DNA of 64,000 nt from Zavarzinia compransoris (GTDB taxonomy: Bacteria > Pseudomonadota > Alphaproteobacteria > Zavarziniales > Zavarziniaceae), in contig NZ_QGLF01000002.1 of assembly GCF_003173055.1 (NCBI RefSeq), forward strand, positions 124,322 to 188,321. Reading direction: 5' to 3'. Of the stretch, positions 48,959 through 57,923 are shown piece by piece. The notes beneath the pieces are model-generated. The model was given only the letters and a program-made list of their open reading frames with translations, did not search any database and was not told the origin of the DNA. Within the stretch, counting starts at the first letter, position 1. Each line of letters begins with the position of its first letter. Position numbers and translations under genes: made by a program.

Positions 48959-49816
48959 TCAGCCGAGCGCGCGCAAAGCCGCCAGCGCCGGCGACGAGAG
49001 GGCGGCCAGGGCGGCATCGGCGAAGATCAGGCCGATCCGGCGGCGGTGGTCGAAGCCGGCGAGCTTGAAGCGCCCGAGATCGGGGCCGATCAGGCTGTCC
49101 GGCGCGACCGTGATGCCGAGGCCGGTCCTGACCAGGGCCAGGATGCGATCGTCGTTCACGCTGCGAAAGCTGAAGCGGGGGCGCACCCCGCGCTCGGTGA
49201 AATAGCGGCTCGTCTCCGGCAGGACTTCGCAGTTCCGCCGCACGATCATCACCTCGCCGGCCAGGGTTTCCCCGGGCACGGCATCGTGACCCGCCAGGGG
49301 ATGATCCGGCGGCGCGGCGATGGAATAGCCCTCGGCGAACAGAAACTCATGGGGCAGGTCCTCGTCTTCCGGCCGGACGCGGGTCAGGGCGATGTCGATC
49401 CGGCGCCGCCCGAGCCGGTTCAGCAGGTCGCGCGATGCGCCTTCGACGATCTCGACGGCATCGGGGCAGGCTGCCGCCGCGTTTCGCCGGATCACGGCGG
49501 CGATCATCGCCGTCGGCAGCGTCGACAGCACGCCGATCCGCAGCACGCGCCCGGGATCGTCCGCTTTCAGGCCCCGTTCCAGGCTGTTGAACTCGCGCTC
49601 GATCAGGCGGGCATGGGCGAGCAGGCGCACCCCGGCTTCGGTCAGCTGCACGCGCTGGCTGTTCCGCTCGAACAGCCGGGCGCCCAGGGCTTCCTCGAGC
49701 TTGCCGATGCCGACCGAAAGGGTCGGCTGGGTCACATTGACCTGCTGGGCGCCACGGGAAAAATTGCCCGCGTCGACCACGGCCAGGAAATAGCGCAGCA
49801 GATAGCGGTCGATCAT
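48959..49816 (-). CDS. LysR-family transcriptional regulator
   Basis: 285 residues. Winged-helix N terminus RYFLAVVDAGNFSRGAQQVNVTQPTLSVGIGKLEEALGARLFERNSQRVQLTEAG, then the periplasmic-binding-like co-inducer domain. Divergent from the carboxylase operon over a 101-base gap containing AT-rich T-N11-A-like sequence (49819-49860), the usual LysR site, which makes control of that operon very likely. Confidence 0.92.
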   Translation of the reverse strand: MIDRYLLRYFLAVVDAGNFSRGAQQVNVTQPTLSVGIGKLEEALGARLFERNSQRVQLTEAGVRLLAHARLIEREFNSLERGLKADDPGRVLRIGVLSTLPTAMIAAVIRRNAAAACPDAVEIVEGASRDLLNRLGRRRIDIALTRVRPEDEDLPHEFLFAEGYSIAAPPDHPLAGHDAVPGETLAGEVMIVRRNCEVLPETSRYFTERGVRPRFSFRSVNDDRILALVRTGLGITVAPDSLIGPDLGRFKLAGFDHRRRIGLIFADAALAALSSPALAALRALG

Positions 49817-49917
49817 AGATGAGAATTATAGCCAAGCGGCATAAAAGACAATTTTTCTCAATCCACGCCAATTGCTAGCCTTGACCCCTGTGGGAGACAA
49901 CAGGAAAGGGTCGGGCC

Positions 49918-51528
49918 GTGAACAAGATCGGCACCGAGATCGATCGCCGCGCCGACGGCTTTGCGGCCAATGCGGCCGTCAACAGCGCCCTGGCGGCGGA
50001 CCTGCGCGAGCGCCTGGCGCAAGCCGCGCAGGGCGGGCCCGAGGCCGCCCGCCGCCGCCATACGGAACGCGGCAAGCTGCTGCCCCGGGAACGGGTGGAG
50101 CGGCTGCTCGATCCCGGCGCGCCCTTTCTTGAAATCGGCGCGCTGGCCGCCGGCGGCATGTATGGCGACGAAGCGCCGGCCGCGGGCGTCATCGCCGGCA
50201 TCGGCCGGGTCGCCGGGCGCGAGGTCATGATCCTCGCCAACGACCCGACGGTGAAGGGCGGCGCCTATTTTCCGATGACGGTGAAGAAGCACCTTCGCGC
50301 GCAGGAGATCGCGGAGCAGAACCGGCTGCCCTGCCTCTATCTGGTCGACAGCGGCGGCGCGAACCTGCCCCATCAGGCGGAGGTCTTTCCCGACCGCGAG
50401 CATTTCGGCCGCATCTTCTTCAACCAGGCCACCATGTCCGCCAAGGGCATTCCGCAGATCGCCTGCGTCATGGGCTCCTGCACCGCCGGCGGCGCCTATG
50501 TCCCGGCGATGAGCGACGAGACGGTGATCGTCCGCAACCAGGGCACCATATTCCTGGGCGGTCCGCCCCTGGTGAAGGCGGCGACCGGCGAGGTGATTTC
50601 GGCCGAGGATCTGGGCGGCGCCGATGTCCATGGCCGGAAGTCGGGCGTCGTCGACCATGTCGCGGCGAACGACGACCATGCGCTCCAGATCGTCCGGGAT
50701 ATCGTCGCCGGGCTGAACCGGCCGAAGACGGTCGATCTCGAGCTTGCCGATCCCGTCCCGCCCCGCCACGACCCGGCCGAGCTTTACGGCATCGTGCCGC
50801 CCGACCTGCGCACCCCCTACGACGTCCGGGAAGTCGTCGCGCGCATCGTCGACGGTTCCGTGTTTCAGGAATTCAAGCCGCTCTACGGCACCACCCTGGT
50901 CTGCGGCTTCGCCCGCATCTGGGGCATGCCGGTCGCCATCCTGGCCAACAACGGCGTGCTGTTCTCGGAAAGCGCGCTGAAGGGGGCCCATTTCATCGAA
51001 CTGGCCTGCCAGCGCCGCATCCCCCTGGTCTTCCTGCAGAATATCTCGGGCTTCATGGTCGGCGGCAGATACGAGGCCGGCGGCATCGCCAAGGACGGGG
51101 CGAAGCTGGTCACGGCAGTCTCGACCGCCACCGTGCCGAAATTCACCGTGCTGATCGGCGGCAGTTTCGGCGCCGGCAATTACGGCATGTGCGGCCGGGC
51201 CTATTCCCCGCGCTTCCTGTTCACCTGGCCGAATTCGCGGATTTCGGTCATGGGCGGCGAACAGGCGGCCAGCGTGCTCGCCACCATCCGCCGGGACACG
51301 CTGGAGGCACGGGGCGAAGCCTGGCCGGCCGAGCAGGAGGCGGCCTTCAAGGCCCCGGTGCGGGAACGCTACGAAGCCGAGGGCAATCCCTATTTCGCCA
51401 CCGCCAGGCTTTGGGACGACGGCATCATCGACCCGGCCTCGACCCGCGACGTGCTGGGCCTCGCCATTTCCGCCAGCCTGAACGCCCCGATCCCCGAGGC
51501 CCCGCGCTTCGGCGTCTTCCGGATGTGA
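49918..51528 (+). CDS. Acyl-CoA carboxylase carboxyltransferase (beta) subunit, methylcrotonyl-type
   Basis: 536 residues from GTG 49918, the size of 3-methylcrotonyl-CoA carboxylase beta. [30 protein letters not shown] opens the N-half; [34 protein letters not shown] and [16 protein letters not shown] are typical oxyanion and biotin-side elements of that group, as are the C-half [43 protein letters not shown]. It transfers CO2 from biotin to an acyl-CoA. First gene of an operon whose content matches mycobacterial accD1-accA1-MaoC-citE. Confidence 0.93.
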   Translation: MNKIGTEIDRRADGFAANAAVNSALAADLRERLAQAAQGGPEAARRRHTERGKLLPRERVERLLDPGAPFLEIGALAAGGMYGDEAPAAGVIAGIGRVAGREVMILANDPTVKGGAYFPMTVKKHLRAQEIAEQNRLPCLYLVDSGGANLPHQAEVFPDREHFGRIFFNQATMSAKGIPQIACVMGSCTAGGAYVPAMSDETVIVRNQGTIFLGGPPLVKAATGEVISAEDLGGADVHGRKSGVVDHVAANDDHALQIVRDIVAGLNRPKTVDLELADPVPPRHDPAELYGIVPPDLRTPYDVREVVARIVDGSVFQEFKPLYGTTLVCGFARIWGMPVAILANNGVLFSESALKGAHFIELACQRRIPLVFLQNISGFMVGGRYEAGGIAKDGAKLVTAVSTATVPKFTVLIGGSFGAGNYGMCGRAYSPRFLFTWPNSRISVMGGEQAASVLATIRRDTLEARGEAWPAEQEAAFKAPVRERYEAEGNPYFATARLWDDGIIDPASTRDVLGLAISASLNAPIPEAPRFGVFRM

Positions 51529-53415
51529 ATGATGATCGAAAGCCTGCTGATCGCGAACCGCGGCGAAATCGCCTGCCGCATCATCCGCACCGCCCGCCGG
51601 CTGGGCATCAGGACCATCGCCGTTTATTCCGCGGCGGATGCCGGTGCGCCCCATGTGCTCGACGCCGACGAGGCGGTGGCGATCGGCCCGGCGCCGGCCG
51701 CCCAGAGTTACCTGCAGGCGGACCGCATCCTGGCGGCCGCGCGGGAGGTCGGCGCCGCCGCCATCCACCCGGGCTATGGCTTCCTGTCCGAAAATGCCGG
51801 TTTCGCCGAGGCGGTGGCCGCGGCCGGCCTGGTCTGGGTGGGGCCGCCGGCGGCGGCCATCCGGGCGATGGGGCTGAAGGGGGCGGCCAAATCGGCCATG
51901 CAGGCGGCCGGGGTGCCGGTAACGCCCGGCTACCACGGCGACGATCAGGACGAGAACCGGCTGGCCGCGGCGGCCGCGGCGATCGGCTATCCGGTCTTGA
52001 TCAAGGCGGTCGCCGGGGGCGGCGGCAAGGGGATGCGCAAGGTCCTGGATCCGGCCGGCTTTGCCGAGGCCCTGGCCTCGTGCCGGCGCGAGGCGGCGGC
52101 GAGTTTCGGCGACGACCGGGTCCTGATCGAGAAATTCGTCGCCAGCCCGCGCCATATCGAAGTCCAGGTCTTCGCCGATCGCCACGGCAACACGGTGCAC
52201 CTGTTCGAGCGCGACTGTTCCCTCCAGCGCCGCCACCAGAAGGTGATCGAGGAAGCCCCCGCCCCCGGCATGACGGACGAAGCCAGGGCCGCCATCTGCG
52301 ACGCCGCGGTGCGCGCCGCCCGGGCCGTCGGCTATGAAGGGGCGGGCACGGTGGAATTCATCGCCGACGCGTCGGCGGGGCTGCGCCCGGACCGCATCTG
52401 GTTCATGGAAATGAACACCCGTCTCCAGGTCGAACATCCGGTGACGGAACTGGTGACCGGGCTCGATCTGGTCGAATGGCAATTGCGGGTCGCCTCGGGC
52501 GAGCCGCTGCCGCGCCGCCAGGACGATATCGTCCTGACCGGCCATGCGATGGAGGCGCGGCTCTATGCCGAGGATCCCCGTACCGGCTTCCTGCCCTCGA
52601 CCGGGCCGCTCGACCGCTTCCGCCTGCCGGCCGGCCTCAGGGTCGACACGGGGGTCGTCGAAGGCGGGCAGGTCACCGCGTTCTACGATCCCATGGTGGC
52701 CAAGCTGATCGTCGGCGCGGCCACGCGCCCGGCGGCGGCGCGGGCGCTCGCCGCGGCCTGCCGGGCGGTGGAGGTCTGGCCGGTGAAGACCAATGCCGCC
52801 TTCCTGGCCCGGCTGCTCGATCAGGCGGATTTCGTCGCCGGGGCCGTCGATACGGGCTTCATCGAGGCGCGGCTCGACCATGTCGTGCCGCCGGGGCCGC
52901 CGCCGCCGGCAGCACTCCAGGCCGCCGCCCGCTTTCTGGTGGACGAGGGCCGCGCCGCCGGGGGCAGGGCCGGCGATCCCTGGCGGGCTCTGACCGGCTT
53001 CAGGCTGGGCGGGACAGCGCCCGTCGTCGTCCCCCTGCACTGCCGGGACGAGCTTCATCGCGTCGAACTGCAGGGGGCGGCGCCCGCCGCCCGGGCCGTG
53101 CGGATTGGGGAAGACATCGTCGTCTTCCATGACGGCGAGGCTTTCGGCTTCAGGCCGGCCCGCATCGCCGGCGAGATCGACGGCGGCGCCGGCGGCGGCA
53201 GCATCCTGTCGCCCATGCCGGGCCGGGTGGTCGAGGTGGCGGTCGCGGTCGGCGAACGGGTGACCAAGGGCCAGTCCGTGGCCACGGTGGAGGCGATGAA
53301 GATGGAACTGGTGCTGAAGGCCGCCTTCGACGGCAAGGTCGCCGAGGTGCCGGCGCGGCCCGGCGACCAGGTGGTGGAAGGCCAGCTGCTCGTCCGCCTC
53401 GAAAAGGAGGGGTGA
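51529..53415 (+). CDS. Biotin-dependent acyl-CoA carboxylase alpha subunit
   Basis: 628 residues. Biotin carboxylase domain: [23 protein letters not shown], the ATP-grasp [30 protein letters not shown] and [16 protein letters not shown]. The C-terminal biotin carrier has [16 protein letters not shown] with the biotinylated Lys, and the BT-type middle region lies between. One base separates its ATG from the beta subunit stop (TGAATG). Normal size for MccA/AccA1. Confidence 0.94.
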   Translation: MMIESLLIANRGEIACRIIRTARRLGIRTIAVYSAADAGAPHVLDADEAVAIGPAPAAQSYLQADRILAAAREVGAAAIHPGYGFLSENAGFAEAVAAAGLVWVGPPAAAIRAMGLKGAAKSAMQAAGVPVTPGYHGDDQDENRLAAAAAAIGYPVLIKAVAGGGGKGMRKVLDPAGFAEALASCRREAAASFGDDRVLIEKFVASPRHIEVQVFADRHGNTVHLFERDCSLQRRHQKVIEEAPAPGMTDEARAAICDAAVRAARAVGYEGAGTVEFIADASAGLRPDRIWFMEMNTRLQVEHPVTELVTGLDLVEWQLRVASGEPLPRRQDDIVLTGHAMEARLYAEDPRTGFLPSTGPLDRFRLPAGLRVDTGVVEGGQVTAFYDPMVAKLIVGAATRPAAARALAAACRAVEVWPVKTNAAFLARLLDQADFVAGAVDTGFIEARLDHVVPPGPPPPAALQAAARFLVDEGRAAGGRAGDPWRALTGFRLGGTAPVVVPLHCRDELHRVELQGAAPAARAVRIGEDIVVFHDGEAFGFRPARIAGEIDGGAGGGSILSPMPGRVVEVAVAVGERVTKGQSVATVEAMKMELVLKAAFDGKVAEVPARPGDQVVEGQLLVRLEKEG

Positions 53416-53420
53416 AGGCG

Positions 53421-53876
53421 ATGGCCGGGCGTTATTTCGACGACTGGACGATCGGCGACGCGATCGTCCACGAACTGCGGCGGACCGTGACCGAGACCGA
53501 CAACCTGCTGATCACCACCCTGACCCATAATCCCCAACCCCTGCATCTCGACGCGGAGGCGGCGGGGGCCAGCGAGTTCGGCCGCATATTGGTCAACGGC
53601 ATTTTCACCTTCGGCCTGATGGTGGGGCTTTCGGTCGGGGATACGACGCTCGGCACCCTGGTCGCCAATCTCGGCTACGATGCGGTCGTGATGCCGGCGC
53701 CGGTCTTCGTCGGCGATACCCTGCGGGCGGAGACCACGGTCGTCGACATCCGGCAAAGCCGCTCCCGGCCCGATGCCGGCATCGTCACCTTCGAGCACCG
53801 GGCCCTCAACCAGCGCGGCGAGGTCGTCTGCCGCTGCCGGCGGATGGCGCTGCTGCAACGGCGGAGGGCGGCATGA
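53421..53876 (+). CDS. MaoC-family hydratase of the carboxylase operon
   Basis: 151 residues from ATG 53421 (GGAGGGGTGAAGG). The motif [32 protein letters not shown] carries the D/N-x4-H catalytic arrangement, with Asn where hydratase 2 has Asp (THNPQPLH), a form seen in mesaconyl-CoA-type hydratases. In M. tuberculosis the homologous position Rv2499c belongs to the leucine/itaconate locus. It probably hydrates a methylglutaconyl-like CoA ester. The following gene overlaps by 4 bases. Confidence 0.88.
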   Translation: MAGRYFDDWTIGDAIVHELRRTVTETDNLLITTLTHNPQPLHLDAEAAGASEFGRILVNGIFTFGLMVGLSVGDTTLGTLVANLGYDAVVMPAPVFVGDTLRAETTVVDIRQSRSRPDAGIVTFEHRALNQRGEVVCRCRRMALLQRRRAA

Positions 53877-54733
53877 TCCCCCGCTCCTGGCTCTTCGTGC
53901 CCGGCGACAGCCCGGCCAAGATGGCGAAAGCCATGGCCGGCCCGGCGGACGCCCTGATCCTCGACCTCGAGGATTCGGTGGCGCCGGGGCGGAAAACCCT
54001 GGCCCGGGATGCCGTCGCCGAATTCCTGCGGGCGCCGCGGGCCGCCGGCCCGGTGCCGTGGATCCGGATCAACCCGCTGCGCGGGGGCGAGGCGGAGGCG
54101 GATCTTGCCGCCGTGGCGTCGGCGGCGCCGGCCGGCATCGTCCTGCCCAAGGCCGAGGGGGGCGAGGATGTCGCCGCCCTCGTGCGTCTGCTGTACCGGG
54201 CCGGGGGCGATGCCGCCGCTGCGATCCCCATCCTGCCCATCGTCACCGAGACGCCGCGCGCCCTGTTCCGGCTGGACGGCTACGGCGGGTCGAGTCCCCG
54301 GCTGGCGGGCCTGACCTGGGGGGCGGAGGATCTTTCGGCCGCCGTCGGCGCCGTGTCGGCGCGGACCGGGACGGGGGCCCTGACGCCGCTCTACGACCTG
54401 GCGCGCAGCCTTTGCCTTGCCGCCGCCGCGGCGGCCGGGGTGACGGCGATCGAGACGGTCTATCCGGACTTTCGCGATCTCGACGGTCTCGCCGCCTATG
54501 CCGCGCGCGGGCGGCGGGACGGCTTCGTCGGCATGATGGCGATTCATCCCGCCCAGGTTTCGGTCATCAATGCCGCCTTCACCCCCGGCGCCGCGGAACT
54601 GGCCGAGGCCCGCCGCATCGTCGACCTGTTCGAGGCCAACCCCGGCGCGGGGACCCTGGCGCTGCAGGGCAGGATGCTCGACGCGCCCCACCTGGCGCAG
54701 GCGCGCCGCCTGCTGGCCCGGGCGCGGTCCTGA
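53873..54733 (+). CDS. CitE-like beta-hydroxyacyl-CoA lyase
   Basis: 286 residues, HpcH/HpaI/CitE superfamily. [19 protein letters not shown], then [17 protein letters not shown] (metal-site Glu and Asp region), [12 protein letters not shown] and [27 protein letters not shown] (second metal Asp) and [20 protein letters not shown]: all motifs of CitE/malyl-CoA lyases are intact. In M. tuberculosis Rv2498c acts on HMG-CoA and citramalyl-CoA; a similar role is inferred here from operon content. Followed by a strong terminator. Confidence 0.92.
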   Translation: MIPRSWLFVPGDSPAKMAKAMAGPADALILDLEDSVAPGRKTLARDAVAEFLRAPRAAGPVPWIRINPLRGGEAEADLAAVASAAPAGIVLPKAEGGEDVAALVRLLYRAGGDAAAAIPILPIVTETPRALFRLDGYGGSSPRLAGLTWGAEDLSAAVGAVSARTGTGALTPLYDLARSLCLAAAAAAGVTAIETVYPDFRDLDGLAAYAARGRRDGFVGMMAIHPAQVSVINAAFTPGAAELAEARRIVDLFEANPGAGTLALQGRMLDAPHLAQARRLLARARS

Positions 54734-54735
54734 GA

Positions 54736-54779
54736 GACCGTCCGGCCCCGGCGCCTGGGAGCCCGGGGTCCGGACGGTC
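54736..54779. terminator. Long hairpin after the carboxylase operon
   Basis: GACCGTCCGG (54736-54745) pairs perfectly with CCGGACGGTC (54770-54779), and inside it CCCCGG/CCGGGG adds a second stem. It begins 3 bases past the CitE stop and separates two convergent operons. Confidence 0.7.
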
Positions 54780-54783
54780 CCCC

Positions 54784-54819
54784 AGCGGTCAGGCGAGCGG
54801 TCAGGCGGGCGGTCAGGCG
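54784..54819. repeat. Three tandem 12-bp repeats at the end of the phosphatase gene
   Basis: AGCGGTCAGGCG, AGCGGTCAGGCG and GGCGGTCAGGCG follow one another. Read on the minus strand each unit contains TGA in the same frame; the phosphatase stop (54813-54815) is in the last unit, so two more in-frame stops follow immediately. Origin by slippage is likely. Confidence 0.7.
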
Positions 54820-55553
54820 GGCTCGAGCAGCGCGGCGCGCAGCCGCGCGACGGTCTCGTCCGCGACGCCGTTAGCGCGGGCCCAGCCTTCCGCACCGCCA
54901 TAGGTTTCATCGAGGGCGGCGAGGAAACGCAGGAAGGACGGCGCGTCGGCGGCATAGACGGCCGCCGGCATCGAGGCGATATGGTCGCGATAGCGCGGCC
55001 AGCCGCCGAAGCGTTCGATGATCCGGGGCATGTTGGCTGCCGTCGCCTGATAATCGGCCAGGATCTCGGCCTCGCCGACGCGAAGCAGGCGCAGGATCAC
55101 GGCGGCCAGCAGGCCGGTGCGGTCCTTGCCTGCGGCGCAATGGAACACCAGGGGTTCGTCGGCGTGTTCGGCCACCCGTTCGAGGGCGCGCGGCAGCGCG
55201 GACCCGGGCGCGAGGCAGCTGAGATAGAGCGCGGTCAGGATCTCGTCCGGCGCCAGCCCCTCGGCGGAGGCCATGCCCAGGGGCAGGTTGAAATAGCGGA
55301 TGTCGCCGTGGCGGCCGAGCGGGCCGCGGCCCTCCTCGGCGACCTCCGGGGCAAGGCGCAGGTCGATGACGGTCCGCAGCCCGACGGCCTGGCGCAGGTA
55401 GCCGACGTCCGCCGCGCTCAGGGCCTGGAGCGTGTCGCTGCGATGCAGGCGGCCGTGCCGGATGCGATAGCCGCCGGCCGCGGGCAGGCCGCCCAGGTCG
55501 CGGAAATTGAAGGCCCCGTCGAGGGGGGACGGGCGGGAAAGGGGCAGGGGCAT
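54813..55553 (-). CDS. Tyrosine-protein phosphatase, IphP/DSP family
   Basis: 246 residues from ATG 55553; a TTG five codons earlier is possible. N-terminal FNFRDLGGLPAAGGYRIRHGRLHRSDTLQAL is the opening of IphP-type phosphatases, and the P-loop is HCAAGKDRTGLLAAVILRLL (HCxxGxxRT). The general acid loop has DLRLAPEVAEEG. Substrate may be a phosphoprotein or a phosphoinositide-like molecule. Starts 2 bases from the PucR gene end, probably one transcript. Confidence 0.9.
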   Translation of the reverse strand: MPLPLSRPSPLDGAFNFRDLGGLPAAGGYRIRHGRLHRSDTLQALSAADVGYLRQAVGLRTVIDLRLAPEVAEEGRGPLGRHGDIRYFNLPLGMASAEGLAPDEILTALYLSCLAPGSALPRALERVAEHADEPLVFHCAAGKDRTGLLAAVILRLLRVGEAEILADYQATAANMPRIIERFGGWPRYRDHIASMPAAVYAADAPSFLRFLAALDETYGGAEGWARANGVADETVARLRAALLEPA

Positions 55554-55554
55554 A

Positions 55555-57828
55555 TCATTCGCTTTCAAGCAGCAACAACAACCGGGTCCCGATATCGGCG
55601 AGGACCCGGTCCTGATGGCGGGCGAGATTGAGGCCGGTCAGCCGCCCGATCTTGCCCAGGCGATAGGCGATGGTCTTCTGGTGGGTGCGCAGCCGGGCGG
55701 CCGTCGCGATCTGCGAGCAGTCGCTTTCGAAAAAGGCCTGGAGCGTCGCGAGCAGCACGGCGCGCGACTGGCCGGGCTCGGTCGCCAGGTCCCGCAGGAT
55801 TTCCTGGGCGATGCGGCGCATGTCCGCCTTGCCGCGCAGGTTGATGAGAAGGCCGAGCACGCCGATCTCGCCATAGCAGGCGACCGGGGCGCCCTGCCGG
55901 TGCTTGGCGACCTCGATCGCGATCATCGCCTCCCGCAGCTGGACGGGAAGCTCGCGCGGGTCGCCGCACAGGCTCGATATGCCGCCGACCATGCGGTGCT
56001 GCGGATAGTCGCGCCGGCAGGCGGCGATCAGCGACTGGGCGGCCAGGGCGAGCGCGGCAGGATCGCCCGAGGGGCTGAGGATGCGGATCTGGTTGCCCCT
56101 GACCCCGGCCAGGCAGGCGGTGCGGCCGAGATCCGAGGTCTGCACGGTTTCGAGCAGCCGGTCGCTGAATTCGGTCTGCGGCGGTTCCGGGGCGCCGTCC
56201 TCGCGCGCTGCCGCCTGTCCGTCGTCCAGCATGAGCACGACGACGGACAGGCGGCCCTTCAGCGAGACGCCCAATTCGCGGGCGCGGTCGACGGCGGCGG
56301 CGCGCACCGGCTTGCTGCCGTCGAAAAGATCCCAGAGCACGGATTGCAGGGTTTCGGTCCGCGCCCTTGCGGTGTTGCGCCGTTCGAGCAGATGCATGGC
56401 GACCGCGAGCGAGACATGGTTGATGGCCAGTCTGGTCGCTTCGTCGGGCTCCATGGCGCCGTACCAGGCAATCCAGCCGAGGCGTTCCGTGCCCGCCAGG
56501 ACCGGCTGGATCAGCAGGCGGCCGTTCGCCCAGGATTCGGCGATGGCGTGATTGGGAATCCGGCTGGCCTTCCGGATGATCGAGCGCAGGCGCTGGAGCA
56601 GGATGTCCGCGCCCTGGTCGAGATCGGGGCTGGCGGCCTCGATCGCGAGATCCCGGTCGAAAACGATGACCCCGCCGACGACATGTTCGGCGGTGCGCGC
56701 CGTGACGAGGGAGAGGGGGCCGCCGCCGAGCATGAGCTGGACGATCTGTTCCTGGAACCGGCCGGCTTCCTCGATCGTCGTGCAGCGCTGGGCGAGTTCG
56801 AGGTTGGCGGCCGCCAGCTGTTCGGCCGCGCTGGCATGCGAGCGCAGCAGGCGGGCGTTCTCGATCGCGAGCGAGGTCAGGCCGGCAAGGGCCAGGAGCA
56901 GGCTGGTGTCCTCCTCGGTATAGATCGAGGGGCGCCGGCGCCAGACTTCCAGCACGCCGATGACCGCATCGCGCGACAGGATCGGCACGGCCAGGGCCGA
57001 CTGCACCTTTTCCGTCTGCGCCAGCGGCACGAAATCCCGGCTGATGGTCTTGTTCTCGAAGTAATTGGAGACGACGCAGGGCCGGCTGGTTTCGAGCACC
57101 CGGCCGGCGACGCCGATGCCGGCGCGCATGCGCAGCTTGGCCGTCTCGACCGAGAAATGGCCGGTGCAGCTGCGCATCACCAGTTCCTCGCCGTCGGACA
57201 GCATCACGCCGCAGATATCGGAGGTCAGCAGCCGCTTCGTCTCATGCACGACGAGCAGCATCAGGGCTTCGAGGTCGGCGCTTTGCAGGATGCGGGCGGC
57301 GACATCCTGCAAGACCTGGAGTTCCGACGCGCTGTTGGCCTGCGAGCGCCGCCGCTCGCTGGTCGCGACCGCGAGATCGATGCAGGTCGAGGCGACGACA
57401 AGCGCGCGGCGCAGCGCGGGCGAAGCGGCGATGCCGTCGACGGCGGCCAGGATGCGCCCCGGCCGGATGGGCAGCATGGCCATCGTGCCATCGATCAGGA
57501 GGTCGTGATGGGTGCTTTCGCCGCTCGCCGGCCAGCCGGCGGCAGGATCGTCGAGATCGGGCTGGTCGAGGCGGCGCCAGCTGCGCCAGCCGCCGCCGGC
57601 ATTCAGCAGGATGCGGACCGAGGCCGCCCCCGAGAGTTCGAGCAGCGCCCGTTCCGCCTCGACGAAGACATCGGCGATGTCGCCGTCGGTGGCGGCGGAG
57701 ACGCGGCGTGCGAAGGCATCGAGCCGGGCCAGTTCGTCCTCGGCGGCGTCCGGCAGGATGGCGACCGCGTGCCCGGGCCGGCTCGACGAGCCGGCCATGG
57801 GCTCCAGGCTCGGGTTCCGCACCGCCAT
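55555..57828 (-). CDS. GAF-domain PucR/CdaR-type transcriptional activator
   Basis: 757 residues from ATG 57828 (GGAGGGAAGGCC). An N-terminal uncharacterised part (1-180), a GAF domain at about 190-340 (LQDVAARILQSADLEALMLLVVHETKRLL and GVAGRVLETSRPCVVSN), a signalling helix, and the C-terminal PucR helix-turn-helix, LRTHQKTIAYRLGKIGRLTG in the last 45 residues. Such proteins sense small aromatic or volatile compounds through GAF and control nearby catabolic genes. It sits directly downstream of the dikinase-like cluster, separated by a hairpin. Confidence 0.88.
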   Translation of the reverse strand: MAVRNPSLEPMAGSSSRPGHAVAILPDAAEDELARLDAFARRVSAATDGDIADVFVEAERALLELSGAASVRILLNAGGGWRSWRRLDQPDLDDPAAGWPASGESTHHDLLIDGTMAMLPIRPGRILAAVDGIAASPALRRALVVASTCIDLAVATSERRRSQANSASELQVLQDVAARILQSADLEALMLLVVHETKRLLTSDICGVMLSDGEELVMRSCTGHFSVETAKLRMRAGIGVAGRVLETSRPCVVSNYFENKTISRDFVPLAQTEKVQSALAVPILSRDAVIGVLEVWRRRPSIYTEEDTSLLLALAGLTSLAIENARLLRSHASAAEQLAAANLELAQRCTTIEEAGRFQEQIVQLMLGGGPLSLVTARTAEHVVGGVIVFDRDLAIEAASPDLDQGADILLQRLRSIIRKASRIPNHAIAESWANGRLLIQPVLAGTERLGWIAWYGAMEPDEATRLAINHVSLAVAMHLLERRNTARARTETLQSVLWDLFDGSKPVRAAAVDRARELGVSLKGRLSVVVLMLDDGQAAAREDGAPEPPQTEFSDRLLETVQTSDLGRTACLAGVRGNQIRILSPSGDPAALALAAQSLIAACRRDYPQHRMVGGISSLCGDPRELPVQLREAMIAIEVAKHRQGAPVACYGEIGVLGLLINLRGKADMRRIAQEILRDLATEPGQSRAVLLATLQAFFESDCSQIATAARLRTHQKTIAYRLGKIGRLTGLNLARHQDRVLADIGTRLLLLLESE

Positions 57829-57885
57829 GGCCTTCCCTCCCTGTCTTCCGCCACCGGCCGGCCTTGCGTCCGGTCCCGGCGGCTG

Positions 57886-57905
57886 GGGCGGGCTTGTGCC
57901 CGCCC
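57886..57905. terminator. Hairpin between dikinase-like and PucR genes
   Basis: GGGCGGGC (57886-57893) and GCCCGCCC (57898-57905) around TTGT. It lies in the 95-base gap, so the regulator may be expressed from its own promoter or reduced read-through. Confidence 0.5.
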
Positions 57906-57923
57906 GCTCCTTTGTTGGCTCGT

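Noticed and set aside
49858-53130. A 1090-codon open frame on the minus strand opposite the carboxylase genes
   Set aside because: It is the antisense shadow of two clear carboxylase genes. High GC makes such frames common; the translation is Arg/Gly/His-rich with no domain.
54784-54819. A short CRISPR-like array
   Set aside because: The units are adjacent without spacers and only 12 bases long; it is a simple tandem repeat. No CRISPR array was seen elsewhere.
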